From Tatumella punctata (lineage in GTDB: Bacteria > Pseudomonadota > Gammaproteobacteria > Enterobacterales > Enterobacteriaceae), in contig NZ_BAAAFW010000095.1 of NCBI RefSeq assembly GCF_039523735.1, forward strand, positions 1-64,000: DNA of 64,000 nt, read 5' to 3'. Numbering within the stretch: the stretch's first letter is position 1; each line of letters begins with the position of its first letter. The notes beneath the pieces are model-generated. The model ran no database searches, was not told where the DNA came from, and was given only the letters and a program-made list of their open reading frames with translations. Below, one piece after another: positions 17,664-27,927 of the stretch. The translations under genes and the position numbers were made by a program.

Positions 17664-18854
17664 ATGAGAGCAAAATATCGGATGACTACCGTCGTTCTTT
17701 TTTTACTGATTATCATAGCGTTAATTTTAGCCGGCATTCATTCCTGGCATGGGAAAAGCGTCTACAGCACTCAGCAGGCCCGTGACCGGCAGTCATCCGC
17801 CATTCCTGTTCAGGTCGCGGTAGCACGCAGGGAGACTGTTCCCCTGTTTATCTCTGCCCTCGGCACCGTCAATGCATCCTCCACCGTGACTGTACGCAGC
17901 CGTGTTGACGGGCAACTGATGTCTCTGCATTTTAAGGAAGGAGATACTGTTACCGCCGGTCAGTTACTGGCCGACATTGATCCCCGGCCTTTCCGGGTCG
18001 CACTGTTACAGGCTCAGGGACAACTGGCAAAAGATCAGGCTACGTTAAGTAATGCCCGTAATGATCTGCGCCGCTACCAGAAACTGGCAGCCACCCGGCT
18101 GGTTTCACAGCAGGATCTTGATAACCAGCAGGCAGTAGTCCGCGAAAACGAAGGCAGCGTAAAAAGCGACCAGGCGGCGGTGGATAATGCGCAACTGAAT
18201 CTGACCTATAGCCAGGTGACTGCCCCGATCAGCGGCACCGTGGGTCTGAAACAGGTTGATGCGGGTAACTATATTACTGCCAGCGACACCGGCGGTATTG
18301 TAGTGATCACCCAAACACAACCTGCGGATGTCATCTTTACGGTACCGGAAGGTATGATTGACCAGATAGTCAGCGCCCGCAGTGAGGGGACACCTTTACG
18401 GGTCGAAGCCCGCGATCGTACCGACAGCCGGCAACTGTCAGAAGGGCAATTACTTAGCCTGGATAACCAGATTGACAGCACAACCGGTACCCTGAAAATC
18501 AAAGCACGCTTCGCAAACCAGGATAACCGCTTGTTCCCGAACCAGTTTGTGAATATCCGTCTGCAGGTCAATACCCTGAAAGATGCACTGGTGATCCCGG
18601 TCGCGGCATTACAGATGAACACCGACGGTCCTTTTGTCTGGGTTGTCAGTCCGCAAAATACGGTCAGCAGGAAAGAGGTCACCACCGGACCACAGCAGGA
18701 TATGCAGGCGGTCATTACCGCCGGACTGAGTGCCGGAGACAAAGTCGTCACTGATGGTATTGATCGCCTGAATGAAGGCTCAGTGGTGGATATTGTTCAG
18801 GGAGTACAGCAACTGCCCGCATCTGACAACACCACACAGGTCACGGCCCCATGA
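17664..18854 (+). CDS. mdtA: Multidrug efflux RND periplasmic adaptor MdtA
   Basis: This 396-residue membrane-fusion protein links the MdtBC pump to TolC. It has an N-terminal membrane anchor (residues about 7-27), the lipoyl-like half motif VRSRVDGQLMSLHFKEGDTV, a coiled-coil hairpin at about residues 110-170 and the returning segment TYSQVTAPISGTVGLKQVD. It is the first gene of mdtABC; its stop overlaps the mdtB start (ATGA). In E. coli the operon is switched on by BaeR under envelope stress. A BaeR box upstream could not be assigned with confidence. Confidence 0.96.
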   Translation: MRAKYRMTTVVLFLLIIIALILAGIHSWHGKSVYSTQQARDRQSSAIPVQVAVARRETVPLFISALGTVNASSTVTVRSRVDGQLMSLHFKEGDTVTAGQLLADIDPRPFRVALLQAQGQLAKDQATLSNARNDLRRYQKLAATRLVSQQDLDNQQAVVRENEGSVKSDQAAVDNAQLNLTYSQVTAPISGTVGLKQVDAGNYITASDTGGIVVITQTQPADVIFTVPEGMIDQIVSARSEGTPLRVEARDRTDSRQLSEGQLLSLDNQIDSTTGTLKIKARFANQDNRLFPNQFVNIRLQVNTLKDALVIPVAALQMNTDGPFVWVVSPQNTVSRKEVTTGPQQDMQAVITAGLSAGDKVVTDGIDRLNEGSVVDIVQGVQQLPASDNTTQVTAP

Positions 18855-21800
18855 ACCAGCCAGCAGAAACCCCGGCAGGAGGACCGTCTCGCCAGTTTAT
18901 CCTGCGCCCGGTTGCCACCACCTTACTGATGGTCGCCATTGTACTGGCCGGTATACTGGGTTACCGGTTTTTGCCGGTATCGGCACTGCCGGAAGTCGAC
19001 TACCCGACCATCCAGGTAGTAACCCTTTACCCGGGGGCCAGCCCGGAAGTCATGACGTCGGCAGTAACGGCCCCCCTTGAGCGCCAGTTTGGCCAGATGT
19101 CCGGTCTGAAACAGATGACCTCCGGCAGTTCAGGCGGTGCCTCGGTAATCACCCTGCAGTTTCAGCTCTCCTTGCCGCTGGATATTGCGGAACAGGAAGT
19201 GCAGGCAGCCATTAATTCAGCGATGAGTTATCTGCCGGCAGATCTGCCCAACCCCCCCGTCTACAACAAGGTAAATCCGGCTGACCCGCCGATAATGACC
19301 CTGGCAGTCACGACGTCCAGCCTGCCCCTGACCCGTGTACAGGACCTGGTGGAAACACGGATTGCCCAGAAGATTTCCCAGGTCGGCGGTGTCGGACTGG
19401 TCACCCTGGCTGGCGGACAGCGCCCGTCGGTACGGGTCGCCCTGAATTCTCCTGCGCTGGCAGCTCTCGGGTTAACCAGCGAAAATGTGCGCAGTGCTAT
19501 CAGTGAAAGCAATGTGAATACCCCTAAAGGCAGCCTTGATGGTCCGGAACGGGCCATTACCCTGTCGGCTAATGACCAGCTACAGTCAGCCGAAGACTAC
19601 CGTCGCCTGATTATCAGTTACCGGAATAATGCCCCTGTCAGACTCGGCGATGTGGCTTCGGTTACTGAAGGTGCTGAAAACCAGTGGCTGGGCGCATGGA
19701 GTAATGGCCAGGGAGCGATTATTCTGAATGTACTGCGTCAGCCCGGAGCCAATATTATCGAAACGGCGGATAATATCCGGTCCCTGTTACCGTCATTGAA
19801 GAGTACCCTGCCGGCATCCGTGGATTTGCAGCTTGTCAGTGATCGTACCCGGAATATCCGTGCATCTGTCAGTGACACGCAGTTTGAATTACTGCTGGCC
19901 ATCGCTTTAGTGGTCATGATTATTTATCTGTTTTTACGCAATATACCGGCCACCATCATCCCTGCGGTAGCAGTGCCTATTTCCCTGATTGGTACTTTTG
20001 CTGCCATGTACCTGCTGGGATTTTCTGTCAATAATCTCACCCTGATGGCACTGACTATCGCCACCGGATTTGTGGTCGATGATGCTATTGTAGTGATCGA
20101 AAATATTTCACGTTATATCGAAAAAGGGGTTCCGCCGTTGCAGGCGGCATTGCGCGGGGCAGGGGAAATCGGCTTTACCATTATTTCACTGACCATATCC
20201 CTGATTGCCGTTCTGATCCCACTGCTGTTTATGGGGGATGTCGTCGGCCGGTTATTCCGTGAATTTGCCGTCACCCTTGCCGTCTCTATACTGATCTCCG
20301 GACTGGTTTCACTGACCCTCACTCCGATGATGTGTGCAAGGATGCTGAAAAACGGTACGCTTCACCAGCAAAACCGCTTTTCACTGGCCTGTGAAACACT
20401 GTTTGTGCGGGTGATTTCCGGCTATGGCCGGTTGTTAACCCGGGTTCTGCAACACCAGTGGCTGACCCTGAGTGTCGCGATCAGCACACTCTTATTCACG
20501 GTACTGTTGTGGATCCTGATCCCTAAAGGCTTTTTCCCGCAGCAAGATAACGGATTGATACAGGCCAGCCTGCAGGGGCCGCAGAATGTCTCATGGACCA
20601 GCATGGCACAACGTACCCGTGAGGTTGCCGGTATTATCCGGCAGGATCCTGACGTCGAAAATGTCAGTGCTTTTGTCGGTGTTGACGGCAATAACCCCTC
20701 ACTTAACAATGCACGGTTGCAGATTACACTGAAACCACTTTCTGAACGCCAGCAACGTATCCCGGCCATTGAGCAACGGTTACAGCGTGAGGTCAGCCGG
20801 GTCCCGGGGATCAGCCTGTGGATGCAGGCAGTCCAGGATCTGACTATCGACACAGAGGCCAGCCGCACACCTTATCAGTTCACTCTGCAATCCCCTTCTC
20901 AGAATGATCTTTCCGTCTGGATACCCCGTCTGCTGGCGGAATTACAAAATGCCCCGCAGCTGCGCGATGTCAGCAGCAACTGGCAGGACCAGGGGAATCA
21001 GGCCTTTATCCGTGTCGACCGTGACAATGCCAGCCGACTGGGGATTACCATGGCCGATATTGATAACGCACTCTATGATGCTTTTGGTCAGCGGCTGGTT
21101 TCGACGATCTATACCCAGTCAAACCAGTACCGGGTAGTACTGTCCCAACAGACCGACACCACACCGGGCTTACAGGCACTACAAAATATCCGGCTGACCA
21201 ATGCTGACGGCGGGACTATCCCCCTGACGTCCATAGCAAACATCGAACAGCGCCACAGCTTACTGGCAATAAACCATCTTGATCAGTTCCCGGCCGCAAC
21301 GTTTTCTTTTGATGTTGCCGATGGTTATTCGCTGGGTGAAGCCGTGGATACCGTCACCCGTATCGAAAGTCAGTTAAACCTGCCTTCTGATATGCTGACA
21401 CATTTCCAGGGCAGTACCCTTGCCTTCCGTGCCGCACTGTCAGGCACAGTCTGGCTGGTGATTGCCGCTATCGTTGCTATGTATATTGTGCTGGGGATCC
21501 TTTACGAAAGCTTTATTCACCCGATCACTATTTTATCGACACTGCCTACCGCCGGGGTCGGAGCACTGTTAGCGCTGCTGATATCAGGGCATGAACTGGA
21601 TATTATTGCCATTATCGGCATTATTCTGCTGATCGGAATTGTGAAAAAAAACGCCATCATGATGATCGATTTCGCGCTGTCTGCCGAGCGCAATCAGGGG
21701 TTAACGGCACATGACGCCATTTACCAGGCCTGCCTGCTGCGCTTCCGGCCAATACTGATGACCACAATGGCGGCACTGCTCGGTGCCCTGCCCCTGATGC

Positions 21801-21976
21801 TCAGTGTCGGTGTCGGTGCCGAATTACGCCGGCCGCTGGGGATAACCATGGTCGGCGGATTAATCCTCAGCCAGATCCTGACCCTGTTTACCACGCCGGT
21901 TATCTATCTGATGTTCGACCGCCTTAGCCATAAACTGAAGCGTCATCGCCGGGCAGCTCCGGAGTCAATATCGTGA
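18851..21976 (+). CDS. mdtB: Multidrug efflux RND permease MdtB
   Basis: This 1041-residue inner-membrane RND transporter has two repeats of one plus five membrane helices and two large periplasmic loops. Landmarks are ATGFVVDDAIVVIENI (proton-relay Asp residues in helix 4) and GIVKKNAIMMIDFAL in the second half. With MdtC it forms the unusual B2C heterotrimer exporting bile salts, novobiocin and related compounds in E. coli. The gene overlaps both neighbours by four bases, indicating translational coupling and a fixed subunit ratio. Confidence 0.97.
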   Translation: MNQPAETPAGGPSRQFILRPVATTLLMVAIVLAGILGYRFLPVSALPEVDYPTIQVVTLYPGASPEVMTSAVTAPLERQFGQMSGLKQMTSGSSGGASVITLQFQLSLPLDIAEQEVQAAINSAMSYLPADLPNPPVYNKVNPADPPIMTLAVTTSSLPLTRVQDLVETRIAQKISQVGGVGLVTLAGGQRPSVRVALNSPALAALGLTSENVRSAISESNVNTPKGSLDGPERAITLSANDQLQSAEDYRRLIISYRNNAPVRLGDVASVTEGAENQWLGAWSNGQGAIILNVLRQPGANIIETADNIRSLLPSLKSTLPASVDLQLVSDRTRNIRASVSDTQFELLLAIALVVMIIYLFLRNIPATIIPAVAVPISLIGTFAAMYLLGFSVNNLTLMALTIATGFVVDDAIVVIENISRYIEKGVPPLQAALRGAGEIGFTIISLTISLIAVLIPLLFMGDVVGRLFREFAVTLAVSILISGLVSLTLTPMMCARMLKNGTLHQQNRFSLACETLFVRVISGYGRLLTRVLQHQWLTLSVAISTLLFTVLLWILIPKGFFPQQDNGLIQASLQGPQNVSWTSMAQRTREVAGIIRQDPDVENVSAFVGVDGNNPSLNNARLQITLKPLSERQQRIPAIEQRLQREVSRVPGISLWMQAVQDLTIDTEASRTPYQFTLQSPSQNDLSVWIPRLLAELQNAPQLRDVSSNWQDQGNQAFIRVDRDNASRLGITMADIDNALYDAFGQRLVSTIYTQSNQYRVVLSQQTDTTPGLQALQNIRLTNADGGTIPLTSIANIEQRHSLLAINHLDQFPAATFSFDVADGYSLGEAVDTVTRIESQLNLPSDMLTHFQGSTLAFRAALSGTVWLVIAAIVAMYIVLGILYESFIHPITILSTLPTAGVGALLALLISGHELDIIAIIGIILLIGIVKKNAIMMIDFALSAERNQGLTAHDAIYQACLLRFRPILMTTMAALLGALPLMLSVGVGAELRRPLGITMVGGLILSQILTLFTTPVIYLMFDRLSHKLKRHRRAAPESIS

Positions 21977-24900
21977 AGTTTCTGGCGTTGTTTATCTGTC
22001 GGCCGGTAGCCACCCTGTTACTCTCGGTGGCTATTCTGCTGGCCGGATTGCTGGGGTTTCGTTTACTGCCGGTTGCAGCCTTGCCGCAGGTAGATTTCCC
22101 GGCGGTAGTGGTCGCCGCCAGTATGCCGGGGGCTTCTGCAGAAACCATGGCTGCCTCGGTCGCCACACCGCTGGAACGTTCTCTGGGCCGGATTTCCGGG
22201 GTCAGTGAAATGACCTCTTATAGCTCTCTGGGTAATACCCGTATCATTATGGTGTTTGATCTGGACCGGGATATCAACGGTGCAGCCCGTGATGTTCAGG
22301 CGGCACTGAATGCTGCCCAGAGTCTGCTCCCCAGCGGTATGCCATCGCGTCCGACCTACCACAAGGTTAACCCCTCCGATGCCCCGGTAATGATCCTGAC
22401 ACTGACCTCCGGGAGTTACTCTCCGGGCCAGTTGTATGATTTTGCCACCACCCGCCTGTCACAGTCTGTATCGCAGATAGAAGGCGTCGGAGATGTCACT
22501 ATCGGGGGTGCTTCACTGCCTGCGGTAAGGGTTGATGTTGACCCGCAGCAATTATTTAACCTCGGGATTTCCCTCGACCAGTTACGAACCACCATCAGCA
22601 ACGCTAACCAGTTACGGCCGCAGGGGGCAATTGATGACACTCAGCAACGCTGGCAACTGGCGACTAACGATATGCTGGATAATGCAGCACAATACCGCCC
22701 GCTGATTATCCATTATAAAAATGGCGGCGTTGTACGCCTCGGTGATATCGCAACAGTGACCGATGGGGTGGAAGATAGCCGTAATATGGGAATGAGTGAC
22801 GGTAAACCGGCAATACTGATGATGGTCAGAAAAACGGCCGACGCTAACGTAATATCCACCGTCGATCGGATCCGTGAGCAATTGCCGCGCCTGAGTCAGG
22901 AAATTCCGGCGGGGATCCAGCTCAGTGTGGCACAGGACCGTTCTCCCACCATCAGAGCGTCTCTGAACGAAGTCGAATTTTCACTGACAGTCGCAGTAGC
23001 ACTGGTCATTATGGTGGTATTTCTGTTCCTCGGTTCGGCCAAAGCCACCCTGATCCCTGCCGTTGTGGTACCTGTATCGCTGATCGGCAGTTTTTCCGCC
23101 ATGTATCTGTTTGGTTTCAGCCTGAATAACCTGTCCCTGATGGCCCTGACCATTGCTACCGGATTTGTGGTCGATGACGCGATTGTGGTACTGGAAAATA
23201 TTGCACGGCATGTAGAATCCGGCATGAAACCCTTTAAAGCCGCGCTGCTTGGTCTGCAGGAGGTCGGATTCACGGTGGTCGCCATGAGTCTGTCACTGGT
23301 GGCAGTTTTTCTGCCCCTGATGCTGCTGGGCGGGCTGGTAGGTCGTTTTTTCTCAGAGTTTGCGATTACCCTGTCCGTCGCTATTCTGATTTCGTTATTT
23401 ATATCTCTGACTCTGACGCCGATGATGTGTGCCCGTCTGTTAAGCAACAGCGGACCGCAGCAGCAACGCATCAGTCTGTTCCGGCGCATTATTGACCGGT
23501 TACAGGCCGGATATGGCCGTTCTCTGGTTTGGGTATTACAGCATCAGAAGCTGACTCTGGGGCTGTTACTGGCCACCTTCGGCCTGAATATTGTGCTGTT
23601 TATCAGTATCCCGAAAACATTTTTACCGGAACAGGATACGGGACGAATTTCCGGCAGTATTGTGGCTGACCAGAGTATTTCGTTCCAGGCCATGAGCGGT
23701 AAACTTGCTGATTTTATGCGGATTGTCCGTGCTGATCCGGCAGTAGATAACGTAACCGGTTTCACCGGGGGGATGCGTACCAATAGCGGTTCCATGTATA
23801 TCGCCCTGAAACCACTGTCTGAACGTAATGTCAGTGCACGCCAGGTAATTGACCGGTTACGTAAAGTACTGGCAAACGAGCCGGGAGCCAGACTTTACCT
23901 GACTCCGGTTCAGGATATTCGCACCGGTGGCCGGGCCTCGAATGCCACCTATCAATACAGTCTGTTATCTGATGATTTGTCGGCATTAAGACAGTGGGAA
24001 CCGGTGATCCTGAAGGCCTTCCGTCAGTTACCACAGCTGACGGATGTCAGCTCCGACCAGGAAGATAATGGCGGCGAGCTACGGCTGGTCTACGATCGGT
24101 CCGCGATGGCTGCATCAGGCATCAGCGTCGCCAGTGCCAATGCATTACTTAATAACGCATTCGGCCAGCGTCAGGTATCAACAATCTACCGGCCGCTGAA
24201 TCAATATAAAGTGGTGCTGGAAGCTGACCCGCGCTATACCCGGGATGCATCGGCTTTATCACAAATGTACCTGATCAACAGTGACGGAAAACCTGTGCCC
24301 CTGTCGCGGATTGCCCGCTGGGAACCCGCCAACACGCCTGTAACGGTAAATCATCAGGGATTATCCGCCGCTTCAACCCTGTCGTTTAATCTCGCCGATG
24401 GCGTCGCCTTATCACAGGCTTCAGACGCTATCGAAGCGACAATGGTCAGGCTGGGGGTGCCCCCTGCCCTGCGCGGTGAGTTTGCCGGTAATGCAAAACT
24501 GTTCCGTGACTCCCAGTCCAGCCAGATCTGGTTAATTGTCGGCGCTATTGCCGCCGTCTATATTGTACTGGGCATGCTCTACGAGAGTTATATCCATCCG
24601 ATAACCATCCTCTCGACTCTGCCCCCTGCCGGGGTCGGGGCATTAATCGCATTGCGGCTGTTTGATACGCCTTTCAGCCTGATAGCCATGCTCGGCATTT
24701 TACTGCTGATTGGGATTGTTAAAAAGAATGCCATTATGCTGGTTGACTTCGCCCTGGTGGCCGAGCGTGAGGGAAAATTATCACCGCGTGAAGCCATTTC
24801 TCAGGCCTGCCTGCTCAGGTTCCGGCCAATACTGATGACCACCCTGGCGGCACTGTTTGGTGCATTGCCTCTGGCACTCAGTTACGGAGATGGGGCAGAA

Positions 24901-25041
24901 TTACGGCAACCGCTGGGGATTGCTATCGCCGGGGGGCTGATTATCAGTCAGTTACTCACCCTCTATACCACCCCGGTGGTGTTCCTGATGATGGATAAAC
25001 TCAGAAAACGCCAGGCGCTGTCACAGGAAACAGGCGAATGA
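21973..25041 (+). CDS. mdtC: Multidrug efflux RND permease MdtC
   Basis: This 1022-residue RND permease is paralogous to MdtB, with ATGFVVDDAIVVLENIARHVE in helix 4 and GIVKKNAIMLVDFALVAE in the second half. It is the substrate-translocating partner in the E. coli MdtB2C trimer. The gene is intact; its stop overlaps an ATG (25038) that once began mdtD but now opens only a short truncated reading frame. The last roughly 200 bases are repeated in decayed form at 31108-31295, beside the working mdtD. Confidence 0.97.
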   Translation: MKFLALFICRPVATLLLSVAILLAGLLGFRLLPVAALPQVDFPAVVVAASMPGASAETMAASVATPLERSLGRISGVSEMTSYSSLGNTRIIMVFDLDRDINGAARDVQAALNAAQSLLPSGMPSRPTYHKVNPSDAPVMILTLTSGSYSPGQLYDFATTRLSQSVSQIEGVGDVTIGGASLPAVRVDVDPQQLFNLGISLDQLRTTISNANQLRPQGAIDDTQQRWQLATNDMLDNAAQYRPLIIHYKNGGVVRLGDIATVTDGVEDSRNMGMSDGKPAILMMVRKTADANVISTVDRIREQLPRLSQEIPAGIQLSVAQDRSPTIRASLNEVEFSLTVAVALVIMVVFLFLGSAKATLIPAVVVPVSLIGSFSAMYLFGFSLNNLSLMALTIATGFVVDDAIVVLENIARHVESGMKPFKAALLGLQEVGFTVVAMSLSLVAVFLPLMLLGGLVGRFFSEFAITLSVAILISLFISLTLTPMMCARLLSNSGPQQQRISLFRRIIDRLQAGYGRSLVWVLQHQKLTLGLLLATFGLNIVLFISIPKTFLPEQDTGRISGSIVADQSISFQAMSGKLADFMRIVRADPAVDNVTGFTGGMRTNSGSMYIALKPLSERNVSARQVIDRLRKVLANEPGARLYLTPVQDIRTGGRASNATYQYSLLSDDLSALRQWEPVILKAFRQLPQLTDVSSDQEDNGGELRLVYDRSAMAASGISVASANALLNNAFGQRQVSTIYRPLNQYKVVLEADPRYTRDASALSQMYLINSDGKPVPLSRIARWEPANTPVTVNHQGLSAASTLSFNLADGVALSQASDAIEATMVRLGVPPALRGEFAGNAKLFRDSQSSQIWLIVGAIAAVYIVLGMLYESYIHPITILSTLPPAGVGALIALRLFDTPFSLIAMLGILLLIGIVKKNAIMLVDFALVAEREGKLSPREAISQACLLRFRPILMTTLAALFGALPLALSYGDGAELRQPLGIAIAGGLIISQLLTLYTTPVVFLMMDKLRKRQALSQETGE

Positions 25042-25166
25042 ATAAAACAGCCCACGCCGATACCCCGCCACACCCTGTATCGGTACGCTGGCAGTTATGG
25101 AGTGTCGCTGTCGGTTTTTTTATGCAGTCACCGGAGACCACCAATGTCATCTATTCACTAACCTGA
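25038..25166 (+). pseudogene. Truncated 5' copy of mdtD left of the insertion
   Basis: The frame begins at the original ATGA overlap with mdtC and encodes MNKTAHADTPPHPVSVRWQL and about ten more MdtD residues. It then diverges after codon 35 and stops at codon 43. Its first 105 bases differ from the start of the complete mdtD at 31292 at about seven positions. It is the left half of a direct repeat that flanks the inserted cluster. Confidence 0.85.
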
Positions 25167-25340
25167 GAAAATAGAAAAATAATAAAAATCAACAGAGTAT
25201 CAGGTGATACTGTTTTTCAACACCCCCGCAGTGTCAGCAGAGTGATGTAAGTTTTCCGGCAATAAAAAACTGTACCGGAACTCCCGCTGCTGGCAGGCGT
25301 GGTTAATTTCCGGCCATCTTTCTGCTGTTTACCCGTCACT

Positions 25341-25433
25341 GATTGATCCAAAAATGGAACAATCTAATCCAAAACACCCTCTTTATCCCCTGACAAGATC
25401 AGAGCATGATTACTCCATAATTTTGGAACAATC
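25341..25433 (+). promoter_or_regulatory. Twin palindromic operator upstream of the Old Yellow Enzyme gene
   Basis: Site 1 (25341-25364) has arms GATTGATCCA and TGGAACAATC around a four-base spacer. Site 2 (25408-25433) has arms GATTACTCCA and the identical TGGAACAATC around six bases. Their centres are 68 bases apart. The second site ends 23 bases before the ATG at 25457, where a bound repressor could block RNA polymerase or the ribosome. The binding protein is unknown; the LysR regulator at 30072 is one candidate. Confidence 0.6.
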
Positions 25434-25456
25434 ATTTTAGTACTGAGGTGATCCTT

Positions 25457-26515
25457 ATGAGCAAACTGTTTACTCCGGTTAATTTGGGCCGTTACACACT
25501 CAAAAATCGCCTGGTTATGGCACCGATGACCCGTTCACGGGCTAATGCTGACGGAACTCCTGGCGAGCTTGCCGCATTATATTATGCACAGCGTGCGAGC
25601 ATTGGCCTGATTATCGCCGAAGGCACTCAGCCGTCCGAAGACGGACAGGGATACCTGATGACTCCGGGAATTTATACTGATGCACATGTTGCTGGCTGGA
25701 AAAAAATTGCTGACGCTGTGCATCAAAAAGGCAGCAAATTATTCATTCAGCTTATGCATGCAGGCAGAATGTCCCACCCAGACAACACCCCCCATCACCG
25801 GCGGGGAGTCGGACCGTCTGCAATTGCACCTGGTTCTCAGATGTTTACTGCAACAGGTATGCAGGATATTCCCGTACCACGTGCGCTCAGTACTGATGAA
25901 GTGCATCAGACGATACAGGATTTCCGCTTTGCGGCACGTCGTGCTGTAGAAGCGGGAGCCGATGGCGTTGAAATTCATGGTGCAAATGCTTACCTCATTC
26001 ATCAGTTTCTTGCACCGAGTGCGAATGTCCGTACTGATGAATATGGCGGTTCTGTTGAAAACCGGGCGCGTTTCGCAATTGAAGTCGCTAAAGCAGTCGC
26101 CGAAGAAATTGGTGCAGACCGGACTGGTATTCGTTTATCCCCGGGAATGAATATGTGGGGTATTGATGAAGGAACACAAAGCGAGGAGTTGTATCGTTAT
26201 CTGAGTACCGAACTGAACAAACTAAAGCTCGCATATTTGCATATTATGCATATGAGTAATGAAAACTTATTGAAAGATATGCGGACCATTTGGAAAAGTG
26301 ACCTGATTCTTAACCGTCCGGGGCGGCCACGTGAACAGGCTGGCCAGGATGTTGAGTCGGGACTGGCTGATCTGGAGTCTTACGGCACAATGGTACTGGC
26401 TAACCCTGACTTTGTTGAGAGACTGCAAACGGGTGCCCGCATGAACGAAGCTTATCGGGAAGGTTTTTTCGGGGGTACGGATAAATTCTATACCGATTAC
26501 CCGGTAATAGGCTGA
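25457..26515 (+). CDS. Old Yellow Enzyme family alkene reductase (NemA-like)
   Basis: This 352-residue FMN enzyme reduces activated C=C bonds and nitro groups of electrophiles with NAD(P)H. The FMN-binding N-terminus (LKNRLVMAPMTRSRA) is present, as is the substrate-anion binding pair His-Asn in the motif HGANAYLIHQF, and TDEYGGSVENRARF follows. GAGG eight bases before 25457 supports this start. It opens the inserted cluster and has palindromic operators upstream. It is 15 bases before the pirin gene, so the two are likely co-transcribed. Similarity to NemA suggests detoxification of electrophiles such as N-ethylmaleimide or quinones (family knowledge; substrate not proven). Confidence 0.9.
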   Translation: MSKLFTPVNLGRYTLKNRLVMAPMTRSRANADGTPGELAALYYAQRASIGLIIAEGTQPSEDGQGYLMTPGIYTDAHVAGWKKIADAVHQKGSKLFIQLMHAGRMSHPDNTPHHRRGVGPSAIAPGSQMFTATGMQDIPVPRALSTDEVHQTIQDFRFAARRAVEAGADGVEIHGANAYLIHQFLAPSANVRTDEYGGSVENRARFAIEVAKAVAEEIGADRTGIRLSPGMNMWGIDEGTQSEELYRYLSTELNKLKLAYLHIMHMSNENLLKDMRTIWKSDLILNRPGRPREQAGQDVESGLADLESYGTMVLANPDFVERLQTGARMNEAYREGFFGGTDKFYTDYPVIG

Positions 26516-26529
26516 TCGGAGGAAGGGTT

Positions 26530-27258
26530 ATGACACCGGATATTGTCTCTCTTCGGAGAATGCGACATGGGGATAATTTTCGCGCAACTTCTTTACGTAT
26601 GCCGGAAAATATTCAGGGCCCTGTGATCGGAGTTGATCATGCATGGATGAGCGGGCCTGTATTCCCGCCTCATCACCATGCGGGCCTGTCTGCAGTATCT
26701 TATGTATTTCTGGATTCGGAAACGGGTATAAATAACCGGGATAATATCGGTACCAGTAATTTTATCGCGCCGGGAGGAATGCACTGGACCACCGCTGGCC
26801 GGGGAATTATCCATGAGGAAGTTCCTGCTGAAAGTAACAAAACGGTACATTCTTTACAGATTTTTGTCGGGCTTTCGGCCGGCAAGCAGAGTATGCCACC
26901 AGAGGCTCTGCCCCTGGAAGCTTCTGAGATCCCGGTGGTGCGCACAGATAAATACAGTGTACGTATCCCGGCAGGTGATTTTCAGGGGATCAAATCCCCG
27001 CTGTTACCTCCTGAAGAGATCACGATACTGGATATCTCACTGGAGAAGAATGCGGTTATTGAGCTTCCCCTATCCGCTGACCACTGTGCTTTCATTCTCC
27101 CTGTCTACGGAGAAGTAAATATTGACGGGTTAAAATTTAACCACAATGATTTAAGGGTGCCGGTTTATTCATCACAGGATAAACCAGTAACTCTCTTTGC
27201 TGAGGCAACTGAAGAAAAAACAAAATTTATGTTTTTCTCTGGTCCTCCGCTTTCATAG
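26530..27258 (+). CDS. Pirin-family cupin protein
   Basis: This 242-residue bicupin has the pirin metal site: His residues in FPPHHHAGLSAVSY and the His/Glu pair in TTAGRGIIHEEVP. Bacterial pirins such as YhhW bind iron and can open quercetin as dioxygenases. The gene follows the alkene reductase by 15 bases with the strong ribosome-binding site GGAGGAAGG, and precedes the hydrolase gene by 17 bases, which indicates one operon. Its role beside redox enzymes may be dioxygenation or sensing of quinone-like aromatics (inference). Confidence 0.88.
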   Translation: MTPDIVSLRRMRHGDNFRATSLRMPENIQGPVIGVDHAWMSGPVFPPHHHAGLSAVSYVFLDSETGINNRDNIGTSNFIAPGGMHWTTAGRGIIHEEVPAESNKTVHSLQIFVGLSAGKQSMPPEALPLEASEIPVVRTDKYSVRIPAGDFQGIKSPLLPPEEITILDISLEKNAVIELPLSADHCAFILPVYGEVNIDGLKFNHNDLRVPVYSSQDKPVTLFAEATEEKTKFMFFSGPPLS

Positions 27259-27274
27259 AACTCAAGAGGAGTCG

Positions 27275-27865
27275 ATGATGTCCTGGAACCGTTTTACTGC
27301 AGAAGACTGTGCTCTTTTACTTATCGATCATCAGGTCGGTACTATGGGATGGGCGAAATCTTTGCCTTTTGAGGAGCTGAAACGTAATGCATTAATGCTT
27401 GCTAAAACAGCCAAAATTCTGAATATCCCTGTTGTTCTGACCTCCAGCATGGAGGAATATGATCAGGGGCCATTATTCAGTGAGCTGGCCTCTGTTCTGC
27501 CTGACGAATTCGCGGCACGCATTAAGCGTGCCGGCATCGTCAACGCGATGGATGATGAAAATTTCTCACAGGCAGTGAAATCACTGGGCCGTAAAAAATT
27601 AATCCTCGCTGGTGTTACTAATGATGTATGCACCGTTTATCCGGCACTGAGTCTGGCCGGTGATGACTACGAGGTTCAGGTTGTAGCCGATGCCGGAGCT
27701 TCGCCGACAAAATTCGCTGATGATATTGCTCTGCGCCGGATGGAAAAAAATGGAGTAACGCTAACCAGCACCAATCAGGTTATCGCTGAACTTGTTGGTA
27801 CCTGGGCATCACCTGAAGGTATGAAAATTGTTCAGGAAGTTGTAATGCCTGCATTGCAGGGATAA
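27275..27865 (+). CDS. Isochorismatase-family cysteine hydrolase (YcaC-like)
   Basis: This 196-residue protein carries the cysteine hydrolase triad: Asp in LLLIDHQVG, Lys in AARIKRAGI and Cys in GVTNDVCTVYPAL. It most resembles YcaC, an octameric enzyme of unknown substrate, rather than true isochorismatase. The start at 27275 follows GAGGAG. It is the third gene of the presumed operon with the alkene reductase and pirin. A 62-base gap with a weak inverted repeat (TATCCCC and GGGGATA, 27870-27900) separates it from the next gene. Amide or imine hydrolysis is possible; the substrate is not known. Confidence 0.87.
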   Translation: MMSWNRFTAEDCALLLIDHQVGTMGWAKSLPFEELKRNALMLAKTAKILNIPVVLTSSMEEYDQGPLFSELASVLPDEFAARIKRAGIVNAMDDENFSQAVKSLGRKKLILAGVTNDVCTVYPALSLAGDDYEVQVVADAGASPTKFADDIALRRMEKNGVTLTSTNQVIAELVGTWASPEGMKIVQEVVMPALQG

Positions 27866-27927
27866 TACATATCCCCTTCTGCTGCCAGTAGTCGGGGATA
27901 ATTCATCATCCTATAGAGGCATTTCTG

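Noticed and set aside
22896..23489. Long antisense open frame (197 codons) inside mdtC, with similar ones in mdtB, dbpA, maeA and asmA
   Set aside because: These mirror the codon pattern of conserved genes, have no ribosome-binding site and no family resemblance.
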